This document shows positions 14,050-26,617 of a stretch of 64,000 bases of DNA, one piece after another (position 1 is the first letter of the stretch; each line of letters starts with the position of its first letter). The translations under genes and the position numbers were made by a program. Origin of the DNA: Microbacterium mitrae (GTDB lineage: Bacteria; Actinomycetota; Actinomycetes; Actinomycetales; Microbacteriaceae); the NCBI RefSeq assembly GCF_008017445.1, contig NZ_VRSW01000004.1:124001-188000 (forward strand), in the 5' to 3' direction. Under the pieces are notes generated by a model. That model ran no database searches. It had not been told where the DNA came from and saw only the letters and a list, made by a program, of their open reading frames with translations.

Positions 14050-15483
14050 TTACTGCCAGCTCACGACGATCTCGTCGCCAGAGATGTCGGCAACGGCGTT
14101 CTTGGTTCCGCCGAAGGCCCAAATCTCGCACGCGCCGGTCTGACCCGACGTGTCGGTGCAGGTGCCGGTGTACTCCGGGTAGAACGAGGTCCAGGTCGTG
14201 ACCAGCATCGGGTTGTCCCAGTCAAACTCGAGGTCCATTGAGTCGACCTGCGCCCACTCGCTGTCGTCGAGCACGCGCGTGACGCTACCCTCGGCGACGG
14301 TCTCGCCGCCGCTCAGGGTTGCCGGCACATCCATGCCACACGTGGTCACCAGCGTCTTTTCGGCGATGCACGATTCGAGTGCGCTGCGAATCGCGGCGCG
14401 AACCTCAGCGTCGGCCTCATCGGTCAGCACAAACTCGGTGTCGTACAGGCTCGTCGAGTAGTCATAAGGAATGAAGCTCGTCGTGCCGTCAAGGATGATG
14501 CGGTCGTTGCTGCTGGTGAATTCGTACAGAATCGGGAACGCCGTCTCGTCGGTCGTCTTCAGCTCAACCTTTTGGCCGTTCACCAGTGGCTGCAGCTTGA
14601 TCAGCTCGTCGGTGACGTAGAGCGAACCGAGGTTGTACTCGTCGATCTTGTAGTTCTTGCCCGACTTGCTGACCGAGAAGTCCATCGAGACCTCTTCATC
14701 GCCCACCATGAAGGTTCCGGTGATGTCGTAGTCGCTCGTGCCCTCAACCTCGATGTCGGTGATGGGTGCGGCCTTGATCGAGGCCTTGACGACCTTCTCG
14801 TTGCCGAACGCGCCCTCAATCTTCTTGCTGAGGTACTTGTTTGCCGTGGCGACATCACCCTCGGCGAGTGCCTCAAGGAAGGCCTGCACAGCGCCCGGCG
14901 CGGAGTCCGCCTTCGGCTTTGTGTCGGTGTCGGTATCGGTATCCGTATCGGTGTCTGTGTCTTTATCACCGTCGGTGGTCGTGGTGTCTTTATCGCTCTT
15001 GGCGGCAAACGGGCCGGCCGTGAACGCCCATACCGCGCCGGCCGCGAGCGCGAGCGCAACGACAACCGCAACGATGATCCAGATCAGCTTCTTCTTGTCT
15101 GAGCTGCCACCAGACGGCGCACCACCAGCGGGGCCCGTGCCATACGGGGGCAAGCCGTTGCCGCCGAAACCGCCGGGGTTCTGACCGCCGTAGCCCGGGG
15201 CTCCGGGTGCGGCACCATAGGGCGCCTGACCGGGTGCGCCACCATAGGGCGGCTGGGGCGGTGGGCCGCCAAACGGCTGCTGCGGCGCGCTACCAAATGC
15301 GGGTTGCTGCGGCGCGCCGCCAAAGGGTGGCTGGCCGGAACCTGCGGGCGGCGCCGGCGGAATGACCTGCGTCGGTGCGGTGGTCGGAACCTGTGGCGCA
15401 GCGGGAGCGGGCGGCACCGGCACGGTTGGCTGGTTGTCTTGCCATCCCTGTGGCGGCTGCGGCGGGAGGTTGGAGTCTGACAT
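14050..15483 (-). CDS. Membrane-anchored protein with Pro/Gly-rich N-terminus and Asp-Thr repeat
   Basis: This 477-residue protein starts at ATG 15483 (MSDSNLPPQPPQGW). It has a cytoplasmic segment of about 140 residues rich in Pro, Gln, Gly and Ala, with PYGGAPG/PFGGAPQ repeats. One transmembrane helix (IWIIVAVVVALALAAGAVW) is followed by a linker of alternating Asp-Thr, then a lipoprotein-like extracytoplasmic domain of about 290 residues. The start of that domain (APGAVQAFLEALAEGD) resembles DUF4878/NTF2-like folds. Two Cys pairs late in the chain probably form disulfides. A surface or envelope-stress function is plausible but not shown. It stands alone upstream of the gyrA-DUF3566 operon end. 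Confidence 0.75.
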   Translation of the reverse strand: MSDSNLPPQPPQGWQDNQPTVPVPPAPAAPQVPTTAPTQVIPPAPPAGSGQPPFGGAPQQPAFGSAPQQPFGGPPPQPPYGGAPGQAPYGAAPGAPGYGGQNPGGFGGNGLPPYGTGPAGGAPSGGSSDKKKLIWIIVAVVVALALAAGAVWAFTAGPFAAKSDKDTTTTDGDKDTDTDTDTDTDTDTKPKADSAPGAVQAFLEALAEGDVATANKYLSKKIEGAFGNEKVVKASIKAAPITDIEVEGTSDYDITGTFMVGDEEVSMDFSVSKSGKNYKIDEYNLGSLYVTDELIKLQPLVNGQKVELKTTDETAFPILYEFTSSNDRIILDGTTSFIPYDYSTSLYDTEFVLTDEADAEVRAAIRSALESCIAEKTLVTTCGMDVPATLSGGETVAEGSVTRVLDDSEWAQVDSMDLEFDWDNPMLVTTWTSFYPEYTGTCTDTSGQTGACEIWAFGGTKNAVADISGDEIVVSWQ

Positions 15484-15550
15484 GTGTCCCCCTAGGACAA
15501 TTGCGAGAAGTAGCACCAGCTTACTTCTTCGCCTGTGAACGCACCGAAAA

Positions 15551-15586
15551 TGAGTGAGGCCCTGGGATATCCCAGGGCCTCACTCA
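15551..15586 (-). terminator. Terminator after DUF3566 gene (end of gyr operon)
   Basis: Perfect 17-bp arms at 15551-15567 and 15570-15586. On the minus strand the hairpin is followed by TTTTC, and it lies 25 bp past the DUF3566 stop. Confidence 0.85.
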
Positions 15587-15611
15587 GCTGTTTTTGAGTC
15601 GCAGTAAATGA

Positions 15612-16016
15612 CTAGTTGGAGCTGAATCCGATCAGCAGTCCGCCGGTGACCTTGACGGCCATGTTGTAGAGGCCGGCGATAACGGCACCCATCACGGTCG
15701 TGACAATCAGGTTCAAGATGGCGATAACGGCGGCAGCCGCCATGACGCGAGGCAGCGTCAAGAACTCGGCGATTTTCAGCTCGCCATCGGAGATGGTGAC
15801 GACAAGCTCGTCAACGTCAGCGATCATGTTCGTTGCGTTCAAGACCGTGTAGATCATGAAGAACGCAACCAGCGTGACGATTGCGATCGCGATGCCCGCC
15901 AGGAATGACAGCTTTACCGCCGACCAGAAGTCAAGGTAGACCACGCGCAGGCGAACCTGCTTTGACGTTGTCTTACGGCTCGACTTCTTGGCGAGCTTGT
16001 CAGCTACGGTGCTCAT
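15612..16016 (-). CDS. DUF3566 transmembrane protein
   Basis: This 134-residue protein has a basic cytoplasmic N-terminus ([19 protein letters not shown]) and two transmembrane helices at about residues 35-57 and 90-120. Between them lies a region with the family motif ADVDELV. DUF3566 genes sit immediately after gyrA across actinobacteria. Here the ATG overlaps the gyrA stop by 4 bp, so translation is coupled. Function is unknown. Confidence 0.9.
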   Translation of the reverse strand: MSTVADKLAKKSSRKTTSKQVRLRVVYLDFWSAVKLSFLAGIAIAIVTLVAFFMIYTVLNATNMIADVDELVVTISDGELKIAEFLTLPRVMAAAAVIAILNLIVTTVMGAVIAGLYNMAVKVTGGLLIGFSSN

Positions 16017-18556
16017 GCTTGAGTGCTCTCCTCCGGGTTTTCGGTCGAGTCGGTGGTCGACTCATCGGTCTCGTCACCGAGGCCCCGTTCGCTGTTTCGA
16101 GCGATCGCAAGGATGCGGTCGTCGTCAGCGGCGCGGGTAAACACAACACCCATGGTGTCGCGGCCCTTAGCGGGCACCTCAGCCACGGCAGAGCGTACCA
16201 CCTTGCCGCTGGCAAGAACCACCAAGACCTCGTCGTCTTCAGCGACGATCAAACCGCCCGCAAGAACACCACGATCTTCGGTGATCTTGGCCACCTTGAT
16301 GCCAAGACCGCCACGGCCCTGAACACGGTATTCCGACACCGCGGTGCGCTTGGCGTAGCCGCCCTCGGTGACAACGAAGACGAAGCTGTCGTCTTGCACC
16401 ACCGATGCTGACAGCAGCGAGTCGCCATCACGGAACTTCATTCCGCGCACACCTTCGGTGGCGCGGCCCATGGGGCGAAGTGTCTCGTCAGACGCGGTGA
16501 AGCGCACCGACATGCCGTGGCTGGAGATCAGGATGAGGTCGTCATCGCTGTTGACCAGGAGTGCGCCAATAAGTTCGTCGTGCTCGCGCAGACGAATCGC
16601 GATGATGCCGCCCTGGCGGTTGGTGTCGTAGTCAACGAGGCGCGTCTTCTTGACCGTTCCTTCGCGGGTTGCCAGCACCAGGTACTCGGCGGCCGCGTAG
16701 TCCTTAAGGTCGAGAATCTGCGCGACCTGCTCGTCGGGCTGCAGGGCCAACAGGTTGGCAACGTGCTGACCCTTGGCGTCGCGACCGGCCTCGGGAATTT
16801 CGTACGTCTTGATGCGGTAAACGCGACCCTTGGTGGTGAAGAACAACAGCCAGTGGTGCGTTGTCGTCACGAAGAAGTGCTCGACCAGGTCGTCGGCGCG
16901 CAGCTGCGCACCCTTCACGCCCTTGCCGCCGCGGTGCTGCTGACGGTAGTTGTCGCTGCGCGTGCGCTTGACGTAACCCTCACGCGTAACCGTGACAACC
17001 ATCTCTTCTTCGGGGATGAGATCTTCCATCGACATGTCACCGTCGAAGCCGTGCAGAATGTGCGTGCGACGGTCATCACCAAACTTGTCGACAATGCCGG
17101 TGAGCTCTTCGGCAATGATGGTGCGCTGGCGCTCTGGCGAGCCGATGATGTCTTTGTAGTCGGCGATGCGAAGCTCAAGCTCGGCAGCCTCATCAATGAT
17201 CTTCTGGCGTTCCATCGCCGCGAGGCGACGCAACTGCATCGACAGGATGGCATCTGCCTGCTCGAAGTCAATGTCAAGCAACGCCTGCAGACCCTCGTTG
17301 GCAGCCTGCGTTGTCGCCGAGCGACGAATCAACGCGATGACCTCGTCGAGCGCATCGAGCGCCTTAAGGAAGGCAGCCAGAATGTGCATGCGCGCTTCTG
17401 CCTTCGCGAGGCGGAACTGCGTGCGACGAACAATCACCTCAACCTGGTGAGCGACCCACAGCGAAATGAACTGGTCAAGCGTCAGCGTGCGCGGCACACC
17501 GTCGACGATGGCCAGCATGTTCGCGCCGAAGTTCTCTTGCAGCGAGGTGTGCTTGTAGAGATTGTTGAGCACAACCTTGGCCACGGCGTCACGCTTGAGC
17601 ACGACGACGAGGCGCTGACCGGTACGGTCACTGGTCTCGTCGCGAATGTCGGCGATGCCGGTGACCTTGCCCTCGCGAGCGAGGTCACCAATCTTTACCG
17701 CGAGGTTATCGGGGTTGACCTGGTACGGCAGCTCGGTGATAACCAGGCACGTGCGCCCCTGGATCTCTTCGATGTTGACGACGGCGCGCATCGTGATCGA
17801 CCCGCGACCGGTGCGATACGCATCGCGGATGCCCTTGGTTCCGAGGATCTGCGCGCCCGTCGGAAAATCTGGCCCGTGCACACGCTGCAGCAGTGCTTCC
17901 AGCAGCTCTTCGCGCGAGGCGTCGGGGTTTTCCAGTGCCCACAGCGCACCTTCTGCGACTTCGCGCAGGTTGTGTGGCGGAATGTTGGTCGCCATGCCGA
18001 CGGCAATGCCGACGGAACCATTGACCAGCAGGTTGGGAAAGCGCGCGGGCAGAACGGTGGGCTCTTGCGTCTCACCGTCGTAGTTCTCCTGGAAGTCGAC
18101 GGTGTCTTCTTCGATGTCGCGCACCATTTCCAGCGCGAGCGGAGCCATCTTCGTTTCGGTGTATCGGGGAGCAGCAGCCCCCATGTTTCCGGGCGAACCG
18201 AAGTTTCCTTGGCCGAGCGCCAACGGGTAGCGTAGCGACCACGGCTGCACGAGGCGCACCAGGGCGTCGTAGATCGCGGTGTCGCCGTGCGGGTGGTACT
18301 GACCCATCACCTCGCCGACAACACGGGCGCACTTGGAGAACTTCTTGTCGGGGCGGAAGCCACCGTCGTACATCGCGTAAATCACGCGGCGGTGCACGGG
18401 CTTGAGGCCATCGCGCACGTCGGGCAGCGCACGGCCGATGATGACGGCCATGGCGTAGTCGAGGTACGAACGCTGCATCTCCAGCTGGAGATCGACCTGG
18501 TCAATCTTGCCGTGGTCGTGAGTGGGGGTCTGATCCGGACGGTCTTCGTCAGTCAT
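16013..18556 (-). CDS. gyrA: DNA gyrase subunit A
   Basis: This 847-residue subunit of the A2B2 gyrase introduces negative supercoils. It contains the winged-helix/5Y-CAP domain with catalytic Tyr at about 132 (APRYTETKM). The quinolone region [10 protein letters not shown] has Thr at 93 and Asp at 97, equivalent to E. coli Ser83 and Asp87. The C-terminal beta-pinwheel domain has a GyrA box written QHRGGKG, a His variant of QRRGGKG. The C-terminal tail is acidic. It follows gyrB by 33 bp and overlaps the DUF3566 gene. Confidence 0.97.
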   Translation of the reverse strand: MTDEDRPDQTPTHDHGKIDQVDLQLEMQRSYLDYAMAVIIGRALPDVRDGLKPVHRRVIYAMYDGGFRPDKKFSKCARVVGEVMGQYHPHGDTAIYDALVRLVQPWSLRYPLALGQGNFGSPGNMGAAAPRYTETKMAPLALEMVRDIEEDTVDFQENYDGETQEPTVLPARFPNLLVNGSVGIAVGMATNIPPHNLREVAEGALWALENPDASREELLEALLQRVHGPDFPTGAQILGTKGIRDAYRTGRGSITMRAVVNIEEIQGRTCLVITELPYQVNPDNLAVKIGDLAREGKVTGIADIRDETSDRTGQRLVVVLKRDAVAKVVLNNLYKHTSLQENFGANMLAIVDGVPRTLTLDQFISLWVAHQVEVIVRRTQFRLAKAEARMHILAAFLKALDALDEVIALIRRSATTQAANEGLQALLDIDFEQADAILSMQLRRLAAMERQKIIDEAAELELRIADYKDIIGSPERQRTIIAEELTGIVDKFGDDRRTHILHGFDGDMSMEDLIPEEEMVVTVTREGYVKRTRSDNYRQQHRGGKGVKGAQLRADDLVEHFFVTTTHHWLLFFTTKGRVYRIKTYEIPEAGRDAKGQHVANLLALQPDEQVAQILDLKDYAAAEYLVLATREGTVKKTRLVDYDTNRQGGIIAIRLREHDELIGALLVNSDDDLILISSHGMSVRFTASDETLRPMGRATEGVRGMKFRDGDSLLSASVVQDDSFVFVVTEGGYAKRTAVSEYRVQGRGGLGIKVAKITEDRGVLAGGLIVAEDDEVLVVLASGKVVRSAVAEVPAKGRDTMGVVFTRAADDDRILAIARNSERGLGDETDESTTDSTENPEESTQA

Positions 18557-18589
18557 ATCGATGTCGTTTCTTGTTCTTCAGTCTCGGAA

Positions 18590-20668
<2,079 letters not shown>

Positions 20669-20763
20669 TTAGTCAGCGTTCAGTCTATCAAGAAAGCGAC
20701 CGCTCACGGCCACATATGGCCCTGTGCCGCGCGAAAATGGTTGCGGATACCGCCGTAGGTGGT

Positions 20764-21249
20764 TTAACCGTAGGTATCGCGAGGGCCCCGGCCTGGCGCT
20801 GTGCGTGGACCCCATTTCCAGGAGGGTACGTCCGGCCCCAAGAAGCGGATCGATGAAACTTTGGCCGCGGGATGGTGAACGGCGATCTGCGTCATGATGA
20901 CGGAACGCATCAGCTGCAGCTGCTTTGCCCACGCCGTTGAGTCGCATCGAATGGTGAGCACGCCCTCGGCCAATGACACCGGAGTGGTGTGCTGAGCGGT
21001 CTCTTCTCCCGCGATTTCTTGCCAGTTTTGCAGCAGGTCTTCTTGAGCGAGAAGGGGGTCCCACCCGGACTTTTTCGTGAGGTCTGCCAGCACGCTGTCG
21101 ATTGAGTGTGGGTCGCGCCCGGGCATGAAGGGCGCCGCCGGATCATCTTCGTCGATGCGCACGCGCTTGCGCCGGCGATTGGGGGCCTTGAGCCCGCGCA
21201 GTCGTAAATAGGTCGAGAGCGTCTCGGGGAGGTCAGCGTTGTCGGTCAA
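20764..21249 (-). CDS. DUF721/DciA-like protein
   Basis: This 161-residue protein shows the DUF721 core, W-EIAGEETAQHTTPVSL followed by LTIRCDSTAWAKQLQLM. DciA proteins of this superfamily help load the replicative helicase DnaB in bacteria lacking DnaC/DnaI. The position between recF and gyrB is conserved in actinobacteria. The start codon overlaps the recF stop by 4 bp. An N-terminal Arg-rich stretch (RRRKRVRI) may contact DNA. Confidence 0.85.
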   Translation of the reverse strand: MTDNADLPETLSTYLRLRGLKAPNRRRKRVRIDEDDPAAPFMPGRDPHSIDSVLADLTKKSGWDPLLAQEDLLQNWQEIAGEETAQHTTPVSLAEGVLTIRCDSTAWAKQLQLMRSVIMTQIAVHHPAAKVSSIRFLGPDVPSWKWGPRTAPGRGPRDTYG

Positions 21250-22481
21250 AACGGCTCATCCTCCTCGGGCGTCCTGCGAGGCTCTGGGGTTTTTGGGGTC
21301 TCGCGTGGTTCCGATGTTTCGGGGGTCTCGCGTGGTTCGATCGCGATGATCTGGCCAGACTGCACGCGCACGACGTGTGCCCGCAACTGGGTGGGAACAT
21401 CTTCTTCCACCGCGGAGGTCACGATGACCTGCTCATAGCCGGCCGCGAGATCGGCCAATCGGGTGCGACGCTGAGCATCGAGCTCGGCGAAAACGTCATC
21501 GAGAATCAGAATCGGGTCTCCCGCGCTCAGCTCTTCACGCAGAAGTTCGGCCGAGGCAAGGCGCAGCGCGAGGGCGACCGACCACGATTCGCCATGCGAC
21601 GCGTAGCCTTTGACGGGGAGTCCGCGAACGGTGAGCAGCAGGTCATCACGATGGGGGCCGACGAGCGTGAGGCCGCGCTCCAGCTCGCTCCCCCGTTTCG
21701 CCGCGAGCGCCGCGCGAAATTGCTCAGCCGTGGTTCCGCTCTCCGCGCCGGCGGTTGACGTCTCGTTTTCTTCGGGATCAGCGCCGGTAATGGAAAGCAC
21801 CCAGCTGAGCGTCGGGGAATGATCGGCGCCGGCGATGGCGGTGTAGGCGGCTGCCACCGGCGCCGCCATTTCGGCCGCGAAGGCGAGGCGCGCATCGATC
21901 AGCTGCGAGCCGAGGGTGATGAGTTTGTCATCCCACACGTCCAGAGTGGAGAGCCCCTCGCCCTTGACGCCGCGAGACCGCGCCGATTTCAACAGCGCGT
22001 TGCGCTGTTTCAGCACGCGCTCATAGTCAGCGATGATTCCGGCCATGCGGGGGCGACGCTGAATCAGCATCTGATCGGCAAATTTTCTACGCGCAGACGG
22101 ATCGCCGCGCACGATTTGCAAGTCTTCCGGTGCAAAGAGCACCACGTGCGCGTATCGCGGCAGCTCGGCGGGCTTTACCGGTGCGCCGTTGACGCGCGCC
22201 TTGTTGGCACCCTGCTTGTTGATTTGCAGATCGAGGGTGACCCGTCGCTCACCGTGGGCGAGGCGGGCACGCACAAATGCGGCATCCTTGCCCTCTCGAA
22301 CCAGCGGCGCGTCTTGCGAAACTCGGTGCGAGCCGAGGGTTGCGAGATACGCCAGCGACTCTGCGAGGTTGGTCTTTCCCTGACCATTTCGGCCGACAAA
22401 GACGTTCGCGCCTCGGGCAAGCGAGACTTCCGCGGTTTCGTAGTTGCGAAAGTCTTGAAGCCCGAGGTGCTCGACAAACAT
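21246..22481 (-). CDS. recF: DNA replication and repair protein RecF
   Basis: This 411-residue SMC-like ATPase works with RecO and RecR to load RecA at gaps. Walker A is GRNGQGKT at residues 30-37. The ABC signature region (YASHGESWSVALALRLA) and Walker B (ILILDDVFAELD) are intact. The C-terminus carries an extra 30-residue stretch of repeated ETPET/EPRETP units not needed for the fold. It starts 5 bp after dnaN. Confidence 0.95.
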   Translation of the reverse strand: MFVEHLGLQDFRNYETAEVSLARGANVFVGRNGQGKTNLAESLAYLATLGSHRVSQDAPLVREGKDAAFVRARLAHGERRVTLDLQINKQGANKARVNGAPVKPAELPRYAHVVLFAPEDLQIVRGDPSARRKFADQMLIQRRPRMAGIIADYERVLKQRNALLKSARSRGVKGEGLSTLDVWDDKLITLGSQLIDARLAFAAEMAAPVAAAYTAIAGADHSPTLSWVLSITGADPEENETSTAGAESGTTAEQFRAALAAKRGSELERGLTLVGPHRDDLLLTVRGLPVKGYASHGESWSVALALRLASAELLREELSAGDPILILDDVFAELDAQRRTRLADLAAGYEQVIVTSAVEEDVPTQLRAHVVRVQSGQIIAIEPRETPETSEPRETPKTPEPRRTPEEDEPF

Positions 22482-22486
22482 CGAGC

Positions 22487-23629
22487 TCAGCGAAGGAGCA
22501 GGTTGGGCTGCAGCAGGTACTTGAAGTTATCGTTGCCTGCGCCGTCGACCGACGTCTGCGCGGTAATCAGCACCGGGCTGAGCTTGTTCGCGTTGTCGGT
22601 CGAGGTGAACGTGATGCGCGTGAATTCGCTCTTCACGGCACCGAGCGCCTCGGTCAAGAACTGCGGGTTGAGGCCGATGACGACATCATCGCCGCCCGAA
22701 AGCGTGGCATCGATCGACTCGGAGGCCCGAGCCTGCTCGTTGCCCGAGGCATCCATCGTCACCGAGTCGTTGGTGAAGGTGAAACGCAGCGGCGCCGAGC
22801 GGTCAAGCACGAGCGAAACGCGACGAACGGCCTCGACGAGATCGGCCGTGTTGACGACGGCGTAGTGCTCAGTCTGCTCAGGGAACAGGCGGCGAACCGG
22901 CGGAAAGTTGCCCTTGATCAGCAGCGACGTCACCGTCTTGTTGCCGGCGGTGAACGAAATGATCTCGCGATCGCCGGAACCGGAGAAGGCGACCGAAATG
23001 TTTTCGGCGTGCGAGAACGTCTTGCCGACTTCGAGCAGCGTGCGAGCCGGAACCAGGGCGGTGCTGTCGACGGCCTGGCCATCCCACTGCACATCGCGAA
23101 GCGCAACGCGGTAGCGGTCGGTGGCAACGAGGCTGAGCTCGGTGCCAGAAACCTCGAGCAGCACACCGGTCAGCACCGGGGTGACGTCATCGCGCGATGC
23201 GGCAAAGCCGACCTGCGAAATCGCGGTTGCAAATTCGTCTGCCGGGACCAGGCCAGACTCGCCGGTCACCTCGGGGATGGCGGGGTATTCCGCGACCGGC
23301 ATAGACGCGAGGGTGAATCGCGCCGAACCGCAGGTCAGCAAAATACCACCGTCGTCTTGGGTGGCCAGCTCGATGGGGGCGTTGGGCAGGCGGCTGGCGA
23401 TGTCGGAGAGCAGACGACCATGCACCAGGATCGTGCCCGGCTCTTCGATCGTTGCCTCAATGACGGTGCGTGCCGACGCTTCGTAGTCGAACGCCGACAA
23501 CGACAAACCCTCGTCAGTGGCCTCGATGAGCACACCGGCCAGAATCGGCTGCGGATTGCGCTGCGGCAACAACTTGACGACGAACGAGACGGCTTCGCTG
23601 AAAACGTCGCGATTCACGTGGAACTTCAC
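22487..23629 (-). CDS. dnaN: DNA polymerase III sliding clamp (beta subunit)
   Basis: This 380-residue clamp protein is made of three topologically equal domains and tethers the replicase to DNA. The N-terminus MKFHVNRDVFSEAVSFV and C-terminal PVLITAQTS are family-typical. The start is GTG at 23629, which precedes the first strand. It lies across the origin from dnaA on the same strand and probably leads a dnaN-recF-DUF721 transcript. Confidence 0.97.
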   Translation of the reverse strand: MKFHVNRDVFSEAVSFVVKLLPQRNPQPILAGVLIEATDEGLSLSAFDYEASARTVIEATIEEPGTILVHGRLLSDIASRLPNAPIELATQDDGGILLTCGSARFTLASMPVAEYPAIPEVTGESGLVPADEFATAISQVGFAASRDDVTPVLTGVLLEVSGTELSLVATDRYRVALRDVQWDGQAVDSTALVPARTLLEVGKTFSHAENISVAFSGSGDREIISFTAGNKTVTSLLIKGNFPPVRRLFPEQTEHYAVVNTADLVEAVRRVSLVLDRSAPLRFTFTNDSVTMDASGNEQARASESIDATLSGGDDVVIGLNPQFLTEALGAVKSEFTRITFTSTDNANKLSPVLITAQTSVDGAGNDNFKYLLQPNLLLR

Positions 23630-23678
23630 GTTCGCTCCCTAGAACTCCCTGCTTGGGGTTACAACACTAGCGCCACTG

Positions 23679-23964
23679 TGTGGACAAGCCACAGCCCACA
23701 GCCAAATCCGTCAAGGTCATCGGAAGTCACACCCATTGAGAGAGATTTGGTTAACAGTGTTAACAGCTGTGGATACTGTGGACAACTCTGTGGATCCCAA
23801 GCGAGAGTAAGGAATTACAAAGCTGTCAGTTGTGGAAACCAGTGTAATTCCGCGGGAGAACTGGCCTGTGGAAAACCGTGTGAAATCACAAGTTCTCCAC
23901 AGGCTGCCGGAGTTCGTTCACAATCCGTCGACAGGAAATGGGATTTATCCACAAGTTATCCACA
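23679..23964. other. Chromosomal replication origin (oriC), DnaA-box cluster
   Basis: The dnaA-dnaN gap holds a dense set of DnaA boxes. Perfect TTATCCACA occurs at 23945-23953 and 23956-23964. Variants are TGTGGACAA (23679-23687 and 23777-23785), TGTGGATAC (23768-23776), TGTGGATCC (23789-23797), TGTGGAAAC (23831-23839), TGTGGAAAA (23867-23875) and TTCTCCACA (23893-23901). The sequence around them is relatively AT-rich, including GTTAAC at 23750-23763. The location between dnaA and dnaN is the normal one for actinobacteria. Confidence 0.93.
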
Positions 23965-24354
23965 CTGTGTGAAACTACGTTTTCGAGCCTTCTCGGGCGC
24001 GTCGCGGGGCTTCTGACGCGTTTTTGAGGCGACCAGGTCACTTTTGATATCGAGAAGTTGGGTGCGTTAGAGGGCTGCAGAGCGTTATCGACGTGCTGCG
24101 GAGAATCCGTTCTGACGACCTAATTCGAGAGTTTTGACCGCAGCACGTGGTTCCGGAACCAAATTCGACGAAATAGGGCGCTGAGCGTGGTTCTCTCGAT
24201 GCGACGTTTCGGTGCTTGACGGTGCAATCGTTTCGAGCGCTGCATGTTCGGTGCTTGGCGGGCACTGCCGGGCCGCTGAACCGGCATAGGGAGACGTAGC
24301 GCACCGCCCGCGGCCCGTAGTGCTCAGCGGGCGCAGAATCGTTTCTGACAGCTA
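23965..24354. other. Right part of dnaN-dnaA gap, no gene
   Basis: No convincing frame. It contains scattered GGTTCC/GGAACC motifs and no further DnaA boxes that I can see. It may contribute to origin unwinding or simply separate the dnaA terminator from oriC. Confidence 0.5.
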
Positions 24355-24389
24355 AAAAACCCGGCTTCACGAATGGAAGCCGGGTTTTT
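24355..24389 (-). terminator. Intrinsic terminator of dnaA
   Basis: Perfect 14-bp arms (24355-24368 and 24376-24389) with terminal A/T runs, 44 bp after the dnaA stop. Confidence 0.88.
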
Positions 24390-24432
24390 GGCGCGAAGTC
24401 GAAAATTAACGCGCTGAGATTGATTGTGCGCG

Positions 24433-25830
24433 TTAGCGGCGGCTCAGCTGTGCGGTGATCTCGGTGACCTGGTTGTAGATCGAACGACGCTCTTTCATGA
24501 GCTCAGCGATCTTCTTGTACGCGTACATCACGGTGGTGTGGTCGCGGCCGCCGAAAAGCTGGCCGATCTTCGGCAGCGACAGGCTCGTGCGCTCACGGCA
24601 CAGGTACATGGCGATCTGGCGGGCAGTCGCCACCGCCTGTGAGCGGCTGGAACCATAAAGGTCGTCGACCGTGAACTTGAAGTACTGGGCAGTGACGGTG
24701 ATGATGTCGGTCGGCGAAATCACGTTCGCCTCGGTCTGATCAACAATGTCGCGCAGCACGGTTTGCGCCAGACCCATATCAAGCGTCGAGCGGTTGAGGC
24801 TCGCGAAGGCCGACACACGAATCAGCGCACCCTCGAGCTCACGAATGTTCGACGACACCATCGTGGCGATGTACGTCAGCACCTCATCGGGAATCTGCAG
24901 ACGTTCGCTCTGCGCCTTCTTGCGCAGAATGGCGATGCGCGTTTCAAGGTCGGGTGCCTGCACATCGGTGATCAAACCCCACTCGAAGCGTGAGCGCATG
25001 CGGTCTTCAAACCCGGTGAGCAGCTTCGGGGCGACGTCACTCGTGATCACAACCTGCTTGTCGTGGTCGTGCAACGTGTTGAACGTGTGGAAGAACGCCT
25101 CTTGCGTCTCGGCCCGACCCTGCAAGAACTGAATATCGTCAATCAGCAGAATATCGACGTCACGGTAGCGCGCCTGAAAAGCGGAACCACGGTTGTTGGC
25201 GATCGAGTTGATGAAGTCGTTGGTGAATTCTTCGCTGGAAACGTAGCGAACGCGCACCCCGGCGTAGAGGTTGATGGCGTAATCGCCGATCGCGTGCAGC
25301 AGGTGAGTCTTGCCGAGGCCGGAATCGCCATAAATAAACAGCGGGTTGTATGCCTTGGCCGGCGCCTCAGCCACAGCAACGGCCGCCGCATGCGCAAAGC
25401 GGTTTGACTGGCCGATGACGAAGCTGTCGAAGGTGTACTTCGGGTTCAGCCTCGTATCGTGACGCGAATTGTGCATCTGTACTGGTTCCGGAGCCGGCTC
25501 TTCAATGGGCCGCGGAATCGACGTTTCGTGCACGGTTACCGGTGCGGTGATCTGCGTTTCGTTGAGTTCGGGGTCAACCGCCACCCGAAAACCGGTGGCT
25601 TCGTTGCCGCCGACGGCGGCGAGCGCCTCGCTCATCGGCTGCTTAATGCGCTTGAGCTGGCCGGCGGTGAGATCGTTTGGAACCAGGATGTACAGCATTC
25701 CGCCCATGACACCTTGCGCGACGGCAAGGTTGAGGAATCCGTGCATCTGAGGTGTGACACGGTCATCCGTCGCGAGGTGCTGCAATACGGCTTTCCAGAC
25801 GGGAACATCCGGAATGTCGTGCTGCGTCAT
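24433..25830 (-). CDS. dnaA: Chromosomal replication initiator DnaA
   Basis: This 465-residue AAA+ initiator melts oriC and recruits helicase. From ATG 25830 ([16 protein letters not shown]) it has domain I, a Pro-rich linker, Walker A (GDSGLGKT, about 168-175), Walker B (LLIDDIQF), and domain IV with the DnaA-box reader [15 protein letters not shown]. The frame is open further upstream (to 25902), but GGGGGA lies 9-10 bp before 25830 and the conserved domain begins there. A DnaA box at 25878-25886 in its leader suggests autoregulation. Confidence 0.97.
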   Translation of the reverse strand: MTQHDIPDVPVWKAVLQHLATDDRVTPQMHGFLNLAVAQGVMGGMLYILVPNDLTAGQLKRIKQPMSEALAAVGGNEATGFRVAVDPELNETQITAPVTVHETSIPRPIEEPAPEPVQMHNSRHDTRLNPKYTFDSFVIGQSNRFAHAAAVAVAEAPAKAYNPLFIYGDSGLGKTHLLHAIGDYAINLYAGVRVRYVSSEEFTNDFINSIANNRGSAFQARYRDVDILLIDDIQFLQGRAETQEAFFHTFNTLHDHDKQVVITSDVAPKLLTGFEDRMRSRFEWGLITDVQAPDLETRIAILRKKAQSERLQIPDEVLTYIATMVSSNIRELEGALIRVSAFASLNRSTLDMGLAQTVLRDIVDQTEANVISPTDIITVTAQYFKFTVDDLYGSSRSQAVATARQIAMYLCRERTSLSLPKIGQLFGGRDHTTVMYAYKKIAELMKERRSIYNQVTEITAQLSRR

Positions 25831-25877
25831 GGCTGTTGTTCCCCCAACGGAATTGCGCAAAGAACCTGAGTTCATGC

Positions 25878-25886
25878 TGTGGATAA
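25878..25886 (-). promoter_or_regulatory. DnaA box in the dnaA upstream region
   Basis: TGTGGATAA, an exact box on the minus strand, lies 48 bp upstream of the dnaA start. DnaA boxes here are known to repress dnaA in other bacteria; for this organism it is inference. Confidence 0.6.
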
Positions 25887-26135
25887 CCCGGCGTTTGTGC
25901 AACGCTAGCGAGCCGGGATTGCAAGAGCAACCTCCACTCTACGGCGGATTTGTGCGTGTCTTCGGGGGTTTGGGCCCAAGATGGGGATAATCACAAGTTT
26001 GGGTCTCAGTTTGCTTGTTGGCCGGGAAAGTCGTAGCCTAAATCGGTTGACTTATGCCCCTTTACAGGTGCATCAACCCTTGTCCGTAAGTCCCCGGAAG
26101 CACTCATCCCGGTGACTGCATCTCCGGAGTGACCC

Positions 26136-26273
26136 ATGAGCAAGCGTACTTTCCAGCCGAACAACCGCCGCCGCGCCAAGAAGCACGGCTTCCGTGCCCG
26201 CATGCGCACCCGCGCGGGCCGCGCGATCCTTTCTGCACGTCGTGCAAAGGGTCGCACCGAGATCTCGGCGTAA
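26136..26273 (+). CDS. rpmH: 50S ribosomal protein L34
   Basis: This 45-residue ribosomal protein reads [19 protein letters not shown] and onward, rich in Arg and Lys, with the standard RAGRAIL-ARRAKGR C-terminal half. It is too short for many gene finders. It is divergent from dnaA and leads the rpmH-rnpA-yidD-yidC-jag run. A TTGACT at 26047-26052 may be the -35 of its promoter, but a matching -10 is unclear. Confidence 0.97.
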   Translation: MSKRTFQPNNRRRAKKHGFRARMRTRAGRAILSARRAKGRTEISA

Positions 26274-26281
26274 CACCCGCG

Positions 26282-26617
26282 GTGCTCGCGAGACCACACC
26301 GAATTACCCGCGGAGCCGACTACAAAGCAGTTGTGCGACGCGGGGTACGAAGTGCGGGCGCCCAAACCATCACGTACGTCACCCTGACGGGTGAAGAGCG
26401 TCCGGCACGGTTTGGTTTCATCGTGAGCAAGCAGGTTGGCACGGCGGTCGTCAGAAACACGATCCGCCGTCGCCTCAAAGCGATCTGTTCCGAAGCATTG
26501 CCTTCGGTGAGAATGGGCGCGGATGTAGTCATCCGCGCCCTTCCGTCGTCTGCCGACAACGACTATCAGTCATTACGCGACGAGGTTCGACGGTCTTTGG
26601 AGAAGAAGGCATCATGA
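26282..26617 (+). CDS. rnpA: Ribonuclease P protein component
   Basis: This 111-residue basic protein binds the RNase P RNA and matures tRNA 5' ends. The conserved RNA-binding helix reads VVRNTIRRRLKAI. GTG 26282 (VLARPHRITRGADYK) gives the normal N-terminus 8 bp after rpmH; the frame extends further upstream inside rpmH, which is rejected. It overlaps yidD by ATGA. Confidence 0.95.
   Translation: MLARPHRITRGADYKAVVRRGVRSAGAQTITYVTLTGEERPARFGFIVSKQVGTAVVRNTIRRRLKAICSEALPSVRMGADVVIRALPSSADNDYQSLRDEVRRSLEKKAS

Noticed and set aside
16517..18235. 572-residue plus-strand frame opposite gyrA
   Set aside because: It is the antisense of a conserved gyrA and shows no domain; high-GC genes commonly leave long shadow frames.
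22277..24016. 579-residue plus-strand frame across recF, dnaN and oriC
   Set aside because: It would cross the origin and is antisense to dnaN.
26047..26075. Full promoter for rpmH
   Set aside because: TTGACT is convincing but no good -10 lies at the right distance, so I did not list it as a feature.
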